Assembly: GCA_017508015.1 (NCBI GenBank)
Contig: JAFVZS010000116.1
Coordinates: forward strand, 1-43,331
DNA length: 43,331 nt
Direction: 5' to 3'
From: Lentisphaeria bacterium
GTDB lineage: Bacteria > Verrucomicrobiota > Lentisphaeria > Victivallales > Victivallaceae
The notes beneath the pieces are model-generated. The model had not been told where the DNA came from, did no database searches, and worked only from the letters and a program-made list of their open reading frames with translations. The translations under genes and the position numbers were made by a program. Shown here one piece after another: positions 26,570-34,420 of the stretch. The first letter of the stretch is position 1. Each line of letters opens with the position of its first letter.

Positions 26570-26581
26570 AAAAGCCCCCTC

Positions 26582-27694
26582 TTACATATCAATATTGAAG
26601 TCGAGTTTTCTCAAACTTTCAACCGCTTCATCCGGAGCATTGATCACTTTGTATGCAGAAAATTCCCGGCGCACCCAGTAAGAACCGCGCAAATGCTCAA
26701 ATTGTGACGGTTCAGTAAGCAACGCTTTTGAATCATATCTTATGTCGTAAGCATGAAGCACCGCTTTTTTCACCGCTTCCTCAGCGGAATTGCACCCGGC
26801 AAGATCGATCACCGCCGGGAATACCGGTGCCGGCAACGCTGACGGCTGCCAGTCACTCAACCCGGTTATCCCCAGTTTTCCGGCGATGAACCTTACCGAA
26901 GCTGTCGTACCGTTGGCCTTGCCGTCGACGGAATAACCGGCGATGTGCGGAGTACCGAATTTCACCGCATCAAGCAACTTTTTACTGACCTCCGGTTCTC
27001 CCGGCCAGACATCCATCAATACTCCGGCAAGTTTACCAGATTCCACAGCTCCGATCAAGGCATTTTCCACAACGGCTTCACCGCGACAGCTGTTGAAAAA
27101 CCATGAATTGCGGCGCATTTTCCGGAAAAACTCTTCTCCGGCCATATTCAATGTCGGATACTTGCCGCCGCACTCCAGAGGCACATGGAGCGTAACGATA
27201 TCAGAATCTGCCAGCAGCTGATCCAATCCGGTGAATCCGGCCGCACCTTCCCGGTCGGCCCGCGGAGGGTCATTGAGCAGTATATTCATGCCGAATGCCT
27301 CTGCCACCGCTGCCACTTTGCTCCCGACATGACCGACACCGATGATCCCCATCGTACGGCCCTGCAACGGCATATCCATTGCCGCCAATGCGCTGGCAAT
27401 ATAATTTTTCACACTTGCGGCATTGCATCCGGGCGCATTGCTCCACTGAATGCCGCACCGTGACAACTCCGCAGCATTGATATGGTCAAAACCGATCGTG
27501 GCAGTTGCGACAAAACGGACTTTGGAATTTCCCAGCAAGGCCTGATCACATCTGGTACGGGTCCGCACGATCAGCGCATCCGCATCAGCGACATGCTCCG
27601 GTGCAATACTCTTGCCCGGCAGATAAACCACTTCGGCAAAAGGTTCAAAAACGCCCCGGATAAAAGGGATACGGTCATCGATTACAATTTTCAT
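26582..27694 (-). CDS. pdxB: Erythronate-4-phosphate dehydrogenase (PdxB)
   Basis: A 370-residue D-2-hydroxyacid dehydrogenase of the PdxB type, second step of DXP-dependent pyridoxal phosphate synthesis. Features are the start MKIVIDDRIPFIRGVFEPFAEV, VRTRTRCDQALL, the substrate region ATIGFDHIN and SNAPGCNAASV, the NAD site GVGHVGSKVA, and the C-terminal PdxB dimerisation domain (YDIRYDSKALL). This C-domain distinguishes it from SerA or other relatives. ATG 27694 has AAGGAA six to seven bases upstream; the TTG at 27709 would overlap the ROK gene. PLP is also the cofactor of the MetY-like enzyme in this window. Confidence 0.92.
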   Translation of the reverse strand: MKIVIDDRIPFIRGVFEPFAEVVYLPGKSIAPEHVADADALIVRTRTRCDQALLGNSKVRFVATATIGFDHINAAELSRCGIQWSNAPGCNAASVKNYIASALAAMDMPLQGRTMGIIGVGHVGSKVAAVAEAFGMNILLNDPPRADREGAAGFTGLDQLLADSDIVTLHVPLECGGKYPTLNMAGEEFFRKMRRNSWFFNSCRGEAVVENALIGAVESGKLAGVLMDVWPGEPEVSKKLLDAVKFGTPHIAGYSVDGKANGTTASVRFIAGKLGITGLSDWQPSALPAPVFPAVIDLAGCNSAEEAVKKAVLHAYDIRYDSKALLTEPSQFEHLRGSYWVRREFSAYKVINAPDEAVESLRKLDFNIDM

Positions 27695-27705
27695 AATTTT
27701 TTCCT

Positions 27706-28872
27706 TCAATCACCAAGCAAAATCCGGTCTCGCATCATCATCGCCGCCGAACGGGCCGTATCTGAAGAATTCAACGAGGAAATTTCTATTTTCAGCTCTC
27801 TGACTGCCTCCGGGAAACAACGCAATTCCAATTCCCGGCGCAACGCATCGGTCAAAAAGTTCCCCAGACTGGCGAATTTGCCGGAAATCACGATCATTTC
27901 CGGATTCAGCAGCATTACCGTCACGCTCAAAGCGTATGCCAGATCGCGGCACAATTCATCGGCAATGATCCGTCCTCCACGGTTGCCGGAAGCAAATTCG
28001 ACAAACGTTTCCATCGAAAAATTTTCCGGCAATCCGCCCAAATCGACTCCGGCGGCCCGGGATTCTGCGATTTTTTCAGCCAGTCCGGCGGGACTTGCCA
28101 CCGATTCCAGACATCCGCAATTACCGCACTGGCATCTGGCCCCGTTGGGACGTACCACGATATGACCGATCTCCATTGCCCGCCCGGAACTGCCGACAAA
28201 CAATTCACCTTTTTTGATAAATCCCCCGCCGATACCGTCATCGGTGACCAGATTGAAAATACTTTCCGGAGCATCCGGCAGACGCTGCAAATATTCCATC
28301 CGGGTTTTGACCATCGCTTCCGGCCAGACTCCGGCAGGCAAACCGGAAGCACTTTCCAGCATCTTGCCGGTTTCCACCATCCGCCAGGGCGGAATATTCA
28401 CCGCTTTTATAGAAATGCATCGTTCAATATCCACCAGCCCCGGATCGGCAAAGCCGATCCCCCGGATCAAATGCCAGTTTTCATCAGCCATATCCCGCAA
28501 ATACTGAAGCACTTCAAAGATTTCCCGCTTGACTTCCAGCAGTGATGAACGTTCTCCGGCAGGGTGTTCCACACAATGGATCACCTTTCCGGCGGTATCG
28601 GTGATCACCCCGGTACAACCGGAAAGATGCAATTCCATACCGATCGTATGGCAGCAATCCGGCATACAGCACAACACCGGCGCCCGGCGGCCGGTCTTTT
28701 TACCGCGCCTTTCCGGTTCACCGATGATTCCGGCGGCCTTCAATTCATCGATCGCTTCAAAAACGGTCGCCGCCCGGATTTTAGTCATGGCGACCAACTC
28801 CGGACGGGTTGCCTGCCCGCAGAGCAGCAAGTGCCGCAAAAGAGTATTTTTCAGATCTTTCCGGCGGCTCAT
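27706..28872 (-). CDS. ROK-family transcriptional repressor (NagC/XylR/Mlc type)
   Basis: A 388-residue protein with an N-terminal winged helix-turn-helix (residues about 8-62, with RPELVAMTKIRAATVFEAIDELKAAGII) and a ROK domain. The ROK zinc site is complete (CQCGNCGCLES), with the preceding histidine in AMEIGHIVV. The glycine motif DGIGGGFI is present. The ATP-binding DxGGT motif of ROK kinases is missing (the position reads GMELHLSGCTGVITD), so it should be a sugar-sensing repressor without kinase activity. The ATG overlaps the dapB stop as ATGA. Its place between biosynthetic genes (dapB, pdxB) and a transporter is unusual for a sugar repressor. Possible targets are its own operon or distant genes. 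Confidence 0.88.
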   Translation of the reverse strand: MSRRKDLKNTLLRHLLLCGQATRPELVAMTKIRAATVFEAIDELKAAGIIGEPERRGKKTGRRAPVLCCMPDCCHTIGMELHLSGCTGVITDTAGKVIHCVEHPAGERSSLLEVKREIFEVLQYLRDMADENWHLIRGIGFADPGLVDIERCISIKAVNIPPWRMVETGKMLESASGLPAGVWPEAMVKTRMEYLQRLPDAPESIFNLVTDDGIGGGFIKKGELFVGSSGRAMEIGHIVVRPNGARCQCGNCGCLESVASPAGLAEKIAESRAAGVDLGGLPENFSMETFVEFASGNRGGRIIADELCRDLAYALSVTVMLLNPEMIVISGKFASLGNFLTDALRRELELRCFPEAVRELKIEISSLNSSDTARSAAMMMRDRILLGD

Positions 28873-29681
28873 TTCAAATTCAACACATCCTGCATATCGT
28901 AAAGTCCGGCCGGAGCGGTCAGCAGATATTCTGCCGCCAGCAAAGCCCCCCGGGCAAACATATCACGACTGGAAGCTTTGTGGGATAATTCAACTCTTTC
29001 CCCTTCGGCAGAAAAGATCACGGTATGATCACCGACCACATCTCCGCCGCGCAAAGCGTGCATGCCGATCTCTTCAGCCGGACGGCGGCCGACCATACCG
29101 GCACGGCCGTTTTTCACGGCCTCATTGTACTTCCACTGTCTGGCTTCGCAAACCACTTCCCCCAGGCGCACCGCAGTACCACTGGGAGCATCAAGTTTTT
29201 TATTGTGATGCATTTCCACGATCTCAACATTGTAATCGATTCCCAGAAACGCTGCTGCTTCTTTGACCAGTTTGAAAAGCAGATTCACTCCGACACTCAT
29301 ATTGTTGGCGGCCACGATCCGGCCGCCTTCCTCATCGGCCAGCCGCTTCAATTCCGCCCGGTCATCTGCTGTCATTGCAGTAGTTCCGATAACCATGGCA
29401 CAATTATTTTTCACGGCCAGTCCGGCGGCTTCAATCACCCCGCCGGTGGCAAAATCGATCACCGCCGCCGCCTTAACTGAAGCAAGAACTTTTTCCAGAG
29501 AATCGCTGATCGGCACCCCGGATGGACCGCAGCCGGCAACCACACCGGCATCCTGACCGGTAAAGGGTGAACCGGCGAACTCCACCGCTCCGGCCAAAGT
29601 CAACGTTTCACTGGCCATAAGATTGGCAACCAGACGGCGGCCCATACGTCCGGCGGCACCGACAACCACTACACCATTCAT
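28869..29681 (-). CDS. dapB: 4-hydroxy-tetrahydrodipicolinate reductase
   Basis: A 270-residue enzyme of the diaminopimelate/lysine pathway. The N-terminal Rossmann motif is VVVVGAAGRMGRRL, a substrate-side motif is ATGGVIEAA, and the DapB signature EMHHNKKLDAPSGTA is present. It reduces hydroxy-tetrahydrodipicolinate with NAD(P)H and so feeds peptidoglycan. The frame is open to 29849, but the start is ATG 29681: AGGAAGG lies eight bases upstream and the extra N-terminus would cross the promoter. It is the first gene of the dapB-ROK-pdxB-MFS unit. Confidence 0.94.
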   Translation of the reverse strand: MNGVVVVGAAGRMGRRLVANLMASETLTLAGAVEFAGSPFTGQDAGVVAGCGPSGVPISDSLEKVLASVKAAAVIDFATGGVIEAAGLAVKNNCAMVIGTTAMTADDRAELKRLADEEGGRIVAANNMSVGVNLLFKLVKEAAAFLGIDYNVEIVEMHHNKKLDAPSGTAVRLGEVVCEARQWKYNEAVKNGRAGMVGRRPAEEIGMHALRGGDVVGDHTVIFSAEGERVELSHKASSRDMFARGALLAAEYLLTAPAGLYDMQDVLNLK

Positions 29682-29735
29682 AAAATCGACCTTCCTGTAA
29701 ACAAACTTGTTGTGATAAAAATGCGCTTTCATATT

Positions 29736-29764
29736 AATATAACCAGAAACTGTCCTTAATTCAA
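29736..29764 (-). promoter_or_regulatory. Predicted dapB operon promoter
   Basis: On the minus strand TTGAAT (29759-29764), a 17-base spacer and TATATT (29736-29741), 54 bases before the dapB ATG. It diverges from the lptF promoter; the two -35 boxes are 10 bases apart. Confidence 0.6.
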
Positions 29765-29774
29765 GCGTGAATGC

Positions 29775-29803
29775 TTGAAAAAAACCATTCCCGGTGCTAT
29801 GGT
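29775..29803 (+). promoter_or_regulatory. Predicted lptF operon promoter
   Basis: TTGAAA (29775-29780), a 17-base spacer and TATGGT (29798-29803), preceded by TGC as an extended -10. It is 37 bases before the ATG. Confidence 0.6.
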
Positions 29804-29840
29804 ATAAGGCGTATAATATTTTCAATCTGAAAGCAGGTGA

Positions 29841-30950
29841 ATGATGCACTGTTTGAATTGGTATGTCACCAAATCATTTCTGGTCACCTTTTTTATGGCC
29901 ATTTTAGTATTGACCTTTGCCATGACCGGAGCGAATCTGATCAAGGTTCTGGATTTTGTTTCCCGCGGGATTCCGCTGGCAGTATTCGGCAAATACATGC
30001 TTTACATCATGCCGAGAATACTGACATTTACCGTTCCATGGGCGGTGATGGTATCGGTGGTGCTGATTTTCGGCAGAATGTCTGCCGACAGTGAAATAAC
30101 TGCCATGCGGGCATGCGGAGTAAGTATCTTTCAAATCATCAGTCCGATTCTGATGATCACCTTTTTGATGACCCTGCTCTGCCTTTATCTGCAAGTGGAG
30201 ATCGGCCCGCCGCTGTTATGGAAATCACGCAGTATGCTGGCCAACGAAGCGGCAGTGCGCCCGATGGCCCTCTTTGAACCGGGTAATCCATTCAGCTATC
30301 AGGAAGGCGACAATAATATCGTTATTTCCATCGATGACCGGGTAAGCGACAGCGAATTGCGCGGAGTTCTTTTCTGCAAAACCGATAAATCCGGCAATGT
30401 CCTTCAGGAAGTCAGTGCCTCAAGGGGAGTTATCCGGACTGATACCGATGAGATGATTCTGCATTTTTCGCTGTACGACTGCATGATCACCAACCGTGAC
30501 ACGGATGCTCTGGAAGGAGTCTCAAGAATATTTTCCGATGAGTGGAAATTTCAATTCAACTACGGTCAGGAAGCCAATGCACAAAAACTCAGTGAAAGAT
30601 CCAAATATCTGCCGTTAAGAGAGTTGCTCGGCGATATCCGGCGCACCAAACTGAAAGGCGACGACACCACCAAACTGGAAATCGAATTGAATAAACGTAT
30701 CGCCTTTGCACTTTCTCCGATCGCCTTTTTGCTTCTGGGCATGCCGCTGGCGATCCGCACCAGCCGCCGGGAAACTTCCATCGGCTTATTTATCAGCGTG
30801 ATTCTGGCATCGGTCTATTTCTTTTCCATCATCATCTTTGAATCTCTGGACAATTACACCTGGCTCTATCCGCAATATCTGCTGTGGCTGCCCAACATCG
30901 TCTTTCAATTGCTCGGTGCCGGAATGACCTACCGCATCTCTCAGAGGTGA
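29841..30950 (+). CDS. LptF/LptG-family lipopolysaccharide export permease
   Basis: A 369-residue YjgP/YjgQ protein. Three N-terminal hydrophobic helices (about 12-35, 55-80, 100-122) are followed by a periplasmic beta-rich domain of about 130 residues and three C-terminal helices. Family features are the early NWYVTKSFLVTF, the helix-3 stretch with MRACGVSIFQII, and the helix-4 region LNKRIAFALSPIAFLLLGMPLAIRTSRR. With LptB and its partner permease it extracts LPS from the inner membrane. Only one of the two permeases is encoded here; length and order suggest LptF, but LptG cannot be excluded. An AGGTGA precedes two consecutive ATG codons. The next gene follows after 4 bases. Confidence 0.85.
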   Translation: MMHCLNWYVTKSFLVTFFMAILVLTFAMTGANLIKVLDFVSRGIPLAVFGKYMLYIMPRILTFTVPWAVMVSVVLIFGRMSADSEITAMRACGVSIFQIISPILMITFLMTLLCLYLQVEIGPPLLWKSRSMLANEAAVRPMALFEPGNPFSYQEGDNNIVISIDDRVSDSELRGVLFCKTDKSGNVLQEVSASRGVIRTDTDEMILHFSLYDCMITNRDTDALEGVSRIFSDEWKFQFNYGQEANAQKLSERSKYLPLRELLGDIRRTKLKGDDTTKLEIELNKRIAFALSPIAFLLLGMPLAIRTSRRETSIGLFISVILASVYFFSIIIFESLDNYTWLYPQYLLWLPNIVFQLLGAGMTYRISQR

Positions 30951-30954
30951 ATTT

Positions 30955-32748
30955 ATGCGCACAGCAGTTAATACCGTTATTGTACTGCTTCTGATCGTAT
31001 CTGCGGCACTGCTGCTGCTGCTGATTTCCAGTTTCGACCGGGCAAGAGCTGCTTCAATGAAACTGGAACAGCGTCTGGCCGAACTCTCCATACGCCGCAT
31101 GGGACAACTGTACCACAAAGCAGAGGGCGACTTTGCCAATATGAATTATTTTTCACCGCAAGCCACCGACGGCGGAACTCTGGTGCAGGCGATCGCTTCT
31201 GAACCGCCGGGATTGAATCCCCTGCTCTGCAATGAAGCTACTGCAAGCAATATTTTCAATCTCTGTTCCATGCCGCTTGCCGAAAGAGATTGGGAAGACC
31301 CGGAAAAATTCCGCCCTGCGCTGGCGGAAAGTTTCACCGTATCTCCGGATCATAAAACTTACCGTATCAAACTGCGAAAAGGCGTTTTATGGCATCCATT
31401 CACCGATCCGGAAACCGGCATATCCCAGCCATCCAGAGAGGTCACTGCTCACGATCTGAAATTCACCATCGATATCATCCGCAATCCGCAGACCAACTGT
31501 GAAGTGCTCCGTGGGTACTGGAAAGATCTGCAAAGCGTTGAAGTCGTCAATGACTACGAATTGCTTGTCATCTGGAGCAAAGAGTATTTCGGTTCGCTGG
31601 CTCAAACCCTGTCGCTCTTTCCCATGCCGCGCCACTTCTATATGCCGGATGGGAAATTTGATCCGGCCCGTTTCAATGATGACCATAAACGCAATCGCAT
31701 GATCGTCGGTTGCGGGCCGTATATCTTTCACAGTTGGGAAAGTTCCAAACGCATCCGTCTGGAGCGCAATCCGGATTACATCGGCTTTGCTTACGGAGCG
31801 GCCCCCCCGGTCAAAACCAGAATTTTTGAAGTGATCGCCCTGCCAAATACCAGACTGCAATCACTTCTGGCCGGCAAAATCAGTATGCTGGCCCTCTCTG
31901 CAGAACAGTGGGTCAAACGTACCGATACTCCGGAATTCACCTCCGGAAAAATCGCCAAATTGCGCTACCCTGACTACTTTTCTTACAGTTACATCGGTTA
32001 CAACCACCGGGTCGCATGCTTCCGGGATGCCGCCACCCGCCGGGCAATGACCATGCTGATCAACCGGCAGGAGATACTTGACAAACTGCTTTACGGTTGC
32101 GGAACCATTTCCAAAGGCCCGATCATTCCAACTTCAGTTTACTCTGATGCGGAATTGAAACCGTGGCCGTATGATCCGGAACAGGCCAAAATTCTGCTGA
32201 AGCAGGCCGGTTGGCAGGATAGCAACGGTGACGGGATTCTGGAACGCGACGGTCAGAAGTTCTCATTCACAATGCTGATGATCTCCGGCAGTACCACCCA
32301 ACAGCGGATGCTGCTGATGATACAAAACGATCTGGCCGCTGCCGGGATCGAAATGAAACTGCAAACCGTCGAGTGGAGCGTGCTGCTGCAACGTCTGAAA
32401 AGTCAGGAGTTTGAAGCATGCAATCTCGGATGGGTCACCGGATTCGATCCGGATCTCTACCAATTATTTCACTCCAGCCAGAGCGGGATCGGCGGAGATA
32501 ATTTTATCGCTTTCAAAAATCCGGAAGTTGACCGGCTGATCGAAGCCTTGCGCCGGGAATTCGATATGGATAAAAGAATCGCCATGTTTCACCGATTGGA
32601 AAAAATAATCCATGAAGAACAACCTTATACTTTTCTCTTTTGCTCCGATGCCCTGCTGGCTTACCAATCTGACATTGCCAATATCCGCGTATTCGCCACC
32701 GGAATTGAATCGTTGAGTTTTTACATCAATACCGGAGTTGACAAATGA
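30955..32748 (+). CDS. Membrane-anchored solute-binding protein, DppA/OppA (SBP_bac_5) family
   Basis: A 597-residue protein. Instead of a lipoprotein signal it has a long N-terminal hydrophobic helix (about 7-26) with no lipobox. A helical, charged stretch that may form a coiled coil follows (ASMKLEQRLAELSIRRMGQLYHKAEGDF, given only as its region 34-62). The rest is a complete extracytoplasmic dipeptide/oligopeptide-binding fold: EPPGLNPLLCNEA, LAESFTVSPDHKTYRIKLRKGVLWH, YDPEQAKILLKQAGW. No permease or ATPase gene is beside it. It begins 4 bases after lptF (AGAGGTGA overlaps the lptF end) and overlaps ung by 4 bases. It probably binds peptides or an envelope-derived ligand in the periplasm. 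Confidence 0.82.
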   Translation: MRTAVNTVIVLLLIVSAALLLLLISSFDRARAASMKLEQRLAELSIRRMGQLYHKAEGDFANMNYFSPQATDGGTLVQAIASEPPGLNPLLCNEATASNIFNLCSMPLAERDWEDPEKFRPALAESFTVSPDHKTYRIKLRKGVLWHPFTDPETGISQPSREVTAHDLKFTIDIIRNPQTNCEVLRGYWKDLQSVEVVNDYELLVIWSKEYFGSLAQTLSLFPMPRHFYMPDGKFDPARFNDDHKRNRMIVGCGPYIFHSWESSKRIRLERNPDYIGFAYGAAPPVKTRIFEVIALPNTRLQSLLAGKISMLALSAEQWVKRTDTPEFTSGKIAKLRYPDYFSYSYIGYNHRVACFRDAATRRAMTMLINRQEILDKLLYGCGTISKGPIIPTSVYSDAELKPWPYDPEQAKILLKQAGWQDSNGDGILERDGQKFSFTMLMISGSTTQQRMLLMIQNDLAAAGIEMKLQTVEWSVLLQRLKSQEFEACNLGWVTGFDPDLYQLFHSSQSGIGGDNFIAFKNPEVDRLIEALRREFDMDKRIAMFHRLEKIIHEEQPYTFLFCSDALLAYQSDIANIRVFATGIESLSFYINTGVDK

Positions 32749-33395
32749 GCGCAGAACTGCCTGAAGCATGGCAAAATTTTTTGTACAATGCCGGGATTTC
32801 TCCGGAAATCTGGGAAATCCCTCTGGCCAAGTCGATCGCCAGACGTACTGAATATACCGTTTTTCCCCCGGAAGAAAAGGTTTTCAATGCTTTCAAGCTT
32901 ACTCCACCGGAAAAGGTCAGAGTCGTACTGCTGGGGCAGGATCCTTATCACGACGACGGTCAAGCTGAAGGCTTGGCATTCTCAGTGCCCGATGGCGTGC
33001 CGCTGCCGCCGTCATTACGCAATATCTATAAGGAATTTGCCGATGATCTCCAACGTCCGGCCCCCTCTTCCGGAAATCTGAGCCAATGGGCCGCCAAAGG
33101 AGTCCTTTTGATCAATGCAGTTCTGACCGTAGATGCCCATTCCCCCGGCAGTCATGCCAAATACGGTTGGGAAAAATTTACCGATGCCGTGATCCGATGC
33201 CTGAATAATGAAAAATCCGGCATCATCTTTATGCTCTGGGGCGGATTCGCCAGAAAAAAAGCAGCTCTGATCGACCGGAAAAAACACTTCGTTCTGGAAA
33301 ATGCCCACCCGTCACCTCTCTCTGCATACCGGGGATTTTTCGGCAGCAAACCCTTTTCCCAAGTCGAAAAACTTCTCAACTGCCCTTTCTGGTAA
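32745..33395 (+). CDS. ung: Uracil-DNA glycosylase, family 1
   Basis: A 216-residue enzyme that removes uracil from DNA. The catalytic water-activating loop GQDPYHDDGQAEGLAFSV holds Asp66, LPPSLRNIYKE and GVLLINAVLTV are the family blocks, and the minor-groove loop HPSPLSAYRGFFG is complete. The ATG overlaps the stop of the preceding gene as ATGA, with GGAG seven bases upstream. It ends the lptF unit, 12 bases before the large palindrome at 33407. Confidence 0.96.
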   Translation: MSAELPEAWQNFLYNAGISPEIWEIPLAKSIARRTEYTVFPPEEKVFNAFKLTPPEKVRVVLLGQDPYHDDGQAEGLAFSVPDGVPLPPSLRNIYKEFADDLQRPAPSSGNLSQWAAKGVLLINAVLTVDAHSPGSHAKYGWEKFTDAVIRCLNNEKSGIIFMLWGGFARKKAALIDRKKHFVLENAHPSPLSAYRGFFGSKPFSQVEKLLNCPFW

Positions 33396-34007
33396 AATGT
33401 AAATTTTTTGGGAGAGGGGAAAAACTTCTTTTCACGGGAAAAGGAAGTTTTTCCCCTCTCCCAAACCCTCTCCTCTTTTCAAGAAAAGCGGGATATCGCG
33501 CCGCTTCCGTTGTCGCGGCTTGAGCGAAGCAACAGTAATTATTTCTAATTTATACATCTGCACAACCACCTCAACGAAGTTGAGCTGCTTCACGTTTTGC
33601 TTCAATGCAAAACTCTTCACATCTTCACTTACCGTTTCGCGGTAAACTTCACACCTTCCCCCTCTCCTCTTTTCAAGAAAAGCGGAATATCGCGCCGCTT
33701 CCGTTGTCGCGGCTTGGGCGAAAATGACATGGGGATATTGATTTGAGCGACAGGATGATTCAAAAATTATTTATGTCATCAATCTACACAACCACCTCAA
33801 CGAAGTTGAGCTGCTTCACGTTTTGCTTCAATGCAAAACTCTTCACATCTTCACTTACCGTTTCGCGGTAAACTTCACACCTCCCCCCTTTCCTCTTTTC
33901 AAGACAAGCGGGAATATCGCGCCGCTTCCGTTGTCGCAGCTTGTGCGAAACTGACTGCAGAATATTGGTTTACCCGGCAAAAAAAATCAGCTGCGATGTA
34001 TCATTGT
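33396..34007. repeat. Composite hairpin-rich noncoding repeat, locus 1
   Basis: A 612-base gap between convergent ung and the thioredoxin-like gene, without a credible gene. It is built from repeated modules: palindrome C (33407-33465), unit A (33466-33528), unit B (33561-33655), unit A (33659-33723), unit D (33741-33787), unit B (33787-33881), unit A (33887-33950). Unit A contains CTTTTCAAGAAAAG and a GCCGC/GCGGC hairpin. Unit B contains three hairpins: CTCAACGAAGTTGAG, GTTTTGC-N6-GCAAAAC, and TTACCG-N5-CGGTAA. The two B units are nearly identical and 226 bases apart, so the A-B block is duplicated in tandem. The same modules recur at 37625-37966. Short frames here are repeat translations. 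Confidence 0.85.
33407..33465. repeat. 59-base long palindrome, copy 1
   Basis: Perfect 22-base arms (33407-33428 and 33444-33465) begin TTTGGGAGAGGGG. The 15-base centre can itself pair (TTTTC with GAAAA), giving a stem of about 27 base pairs with one bulge. It starts 12 bases after the ung stop and may end that transcript, but lacks a U-tract. An identical copy lies at 37636-37694. Confidence 0.85.
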
Positions 34008-34322
34008 TTACTTTAACAGGTTCATCACCTGCTCTTCATCACTCATACCGACGATCCTGCCGACCTCTTCACCATCTTTGAAAACCACCAGTGTCGGAAC
34101 GATATCCACCTCAAATTTTGCGGCGATGACCGGGGCTTCATCAATGTCGATTTTGGTAACTTTCACCTCTTCCGGAAAGCGGTCATGATCGGCAAGCGCA
34201 TTGAGTACATCGCCCTGTTTATGACATGGTCCGTGCCACTGGGCAAAAAAATCCACCAGCACCACGCCACGACGCACAGCCGCCGGAAATGCAGCAGCAG
34301 AAAGTTTCTCGATCTTCTTCAT
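34008..34322 (-). CDS. Thioredoxin-like protein with HGPC active site
   Basis: A 104-residue thioredoxin fold protein. It has the family's VVLVDFFAQW strand before the active site and the cis-proline strand IVPTLVVFKDGEEVGRIVG. The active site reads W-H-G-P-C (His30, Cys33) where thioredoxins have W-C-G-P-C, so the nucleophilic first cysteine is missing and only the resolving cysteine remains. It cannot cycle as a normal dithiol reductase; a monothiol, metal- or thiol-binding role is possible. The start is ATG 34322 with a perfect AGGAGG seven bases upstream, not the longer frame to 34355. That AGGAGG lies in one arm of a 12-base inverted repeat. The gene follows cysS after 98 bases. Confidence 0.85.
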   Translation of the reverse strand: MKKIEKLSAAAFPAAVRRGVVLVDFFAQWHGPCHKQGDVLNALADHDRFPEEVKVTKIDIDEAPVIAAKFEVDIVPTLVVFKDGEEVGRIVGMSDEEQVMNLLK

Positions 34323-34328
34323 AAAAAA

Positions 34329-34363
34329 TCCTCCTCTTGAAACAATATAAATCAAAAGGAGGA
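34329..34363 (-). promoter_or_regulatory. Inverted repeat covering the ribosome-binding site and -10 box of the thioredoxin-like gene
   Basis: On the minus strand TCCTCCTTTTGA (34352-34363) and TCAAGAGGAGGA (34329-34340) can pair over 12 bases with one G-U, around an 11-base loop. The downstream arm contains the AGGAGG of the gene. The loop contains TATATT (34344-34349), which with TTGTGT at 34366-34371 (16-base spacer) could be a promoter. It may be an operator or an RNA hairpin hiding the ribosome-binding site in read-through transcripts from cysS. Confidence 0.5.
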
Positions 34364-34420
34364 AAACACAAGTTCCGCAAGCAAAACTTACTGCACCGGT
34401 GATTTTTCAGTGATGCCTTT

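Noticed and set aside
29682-29849. Longer DapB start with 56 extra residues.
   Set aside because: The extension would cover the divergent promoters and lacks a ribosome-binding site, while AGGAAGG precedes ATG 29681.
33432-33620. Minus-strand open frame of 62 codons, and similar short frames at 33831-34016, 37637-37858 and 37810-38043.
   Set aside because: They run through the repeated hairpin modules, have no ribosome-binding site, and the same translations recur because the DNA is repeated.
33561-33881. CRISPR array (repeated B units).
   Set aside because: Only two units at this locus, 95 bases long, with a 131-base gap that is itself partly repeat; the unit also recurs 4 kb away. No cas gene is in the window.
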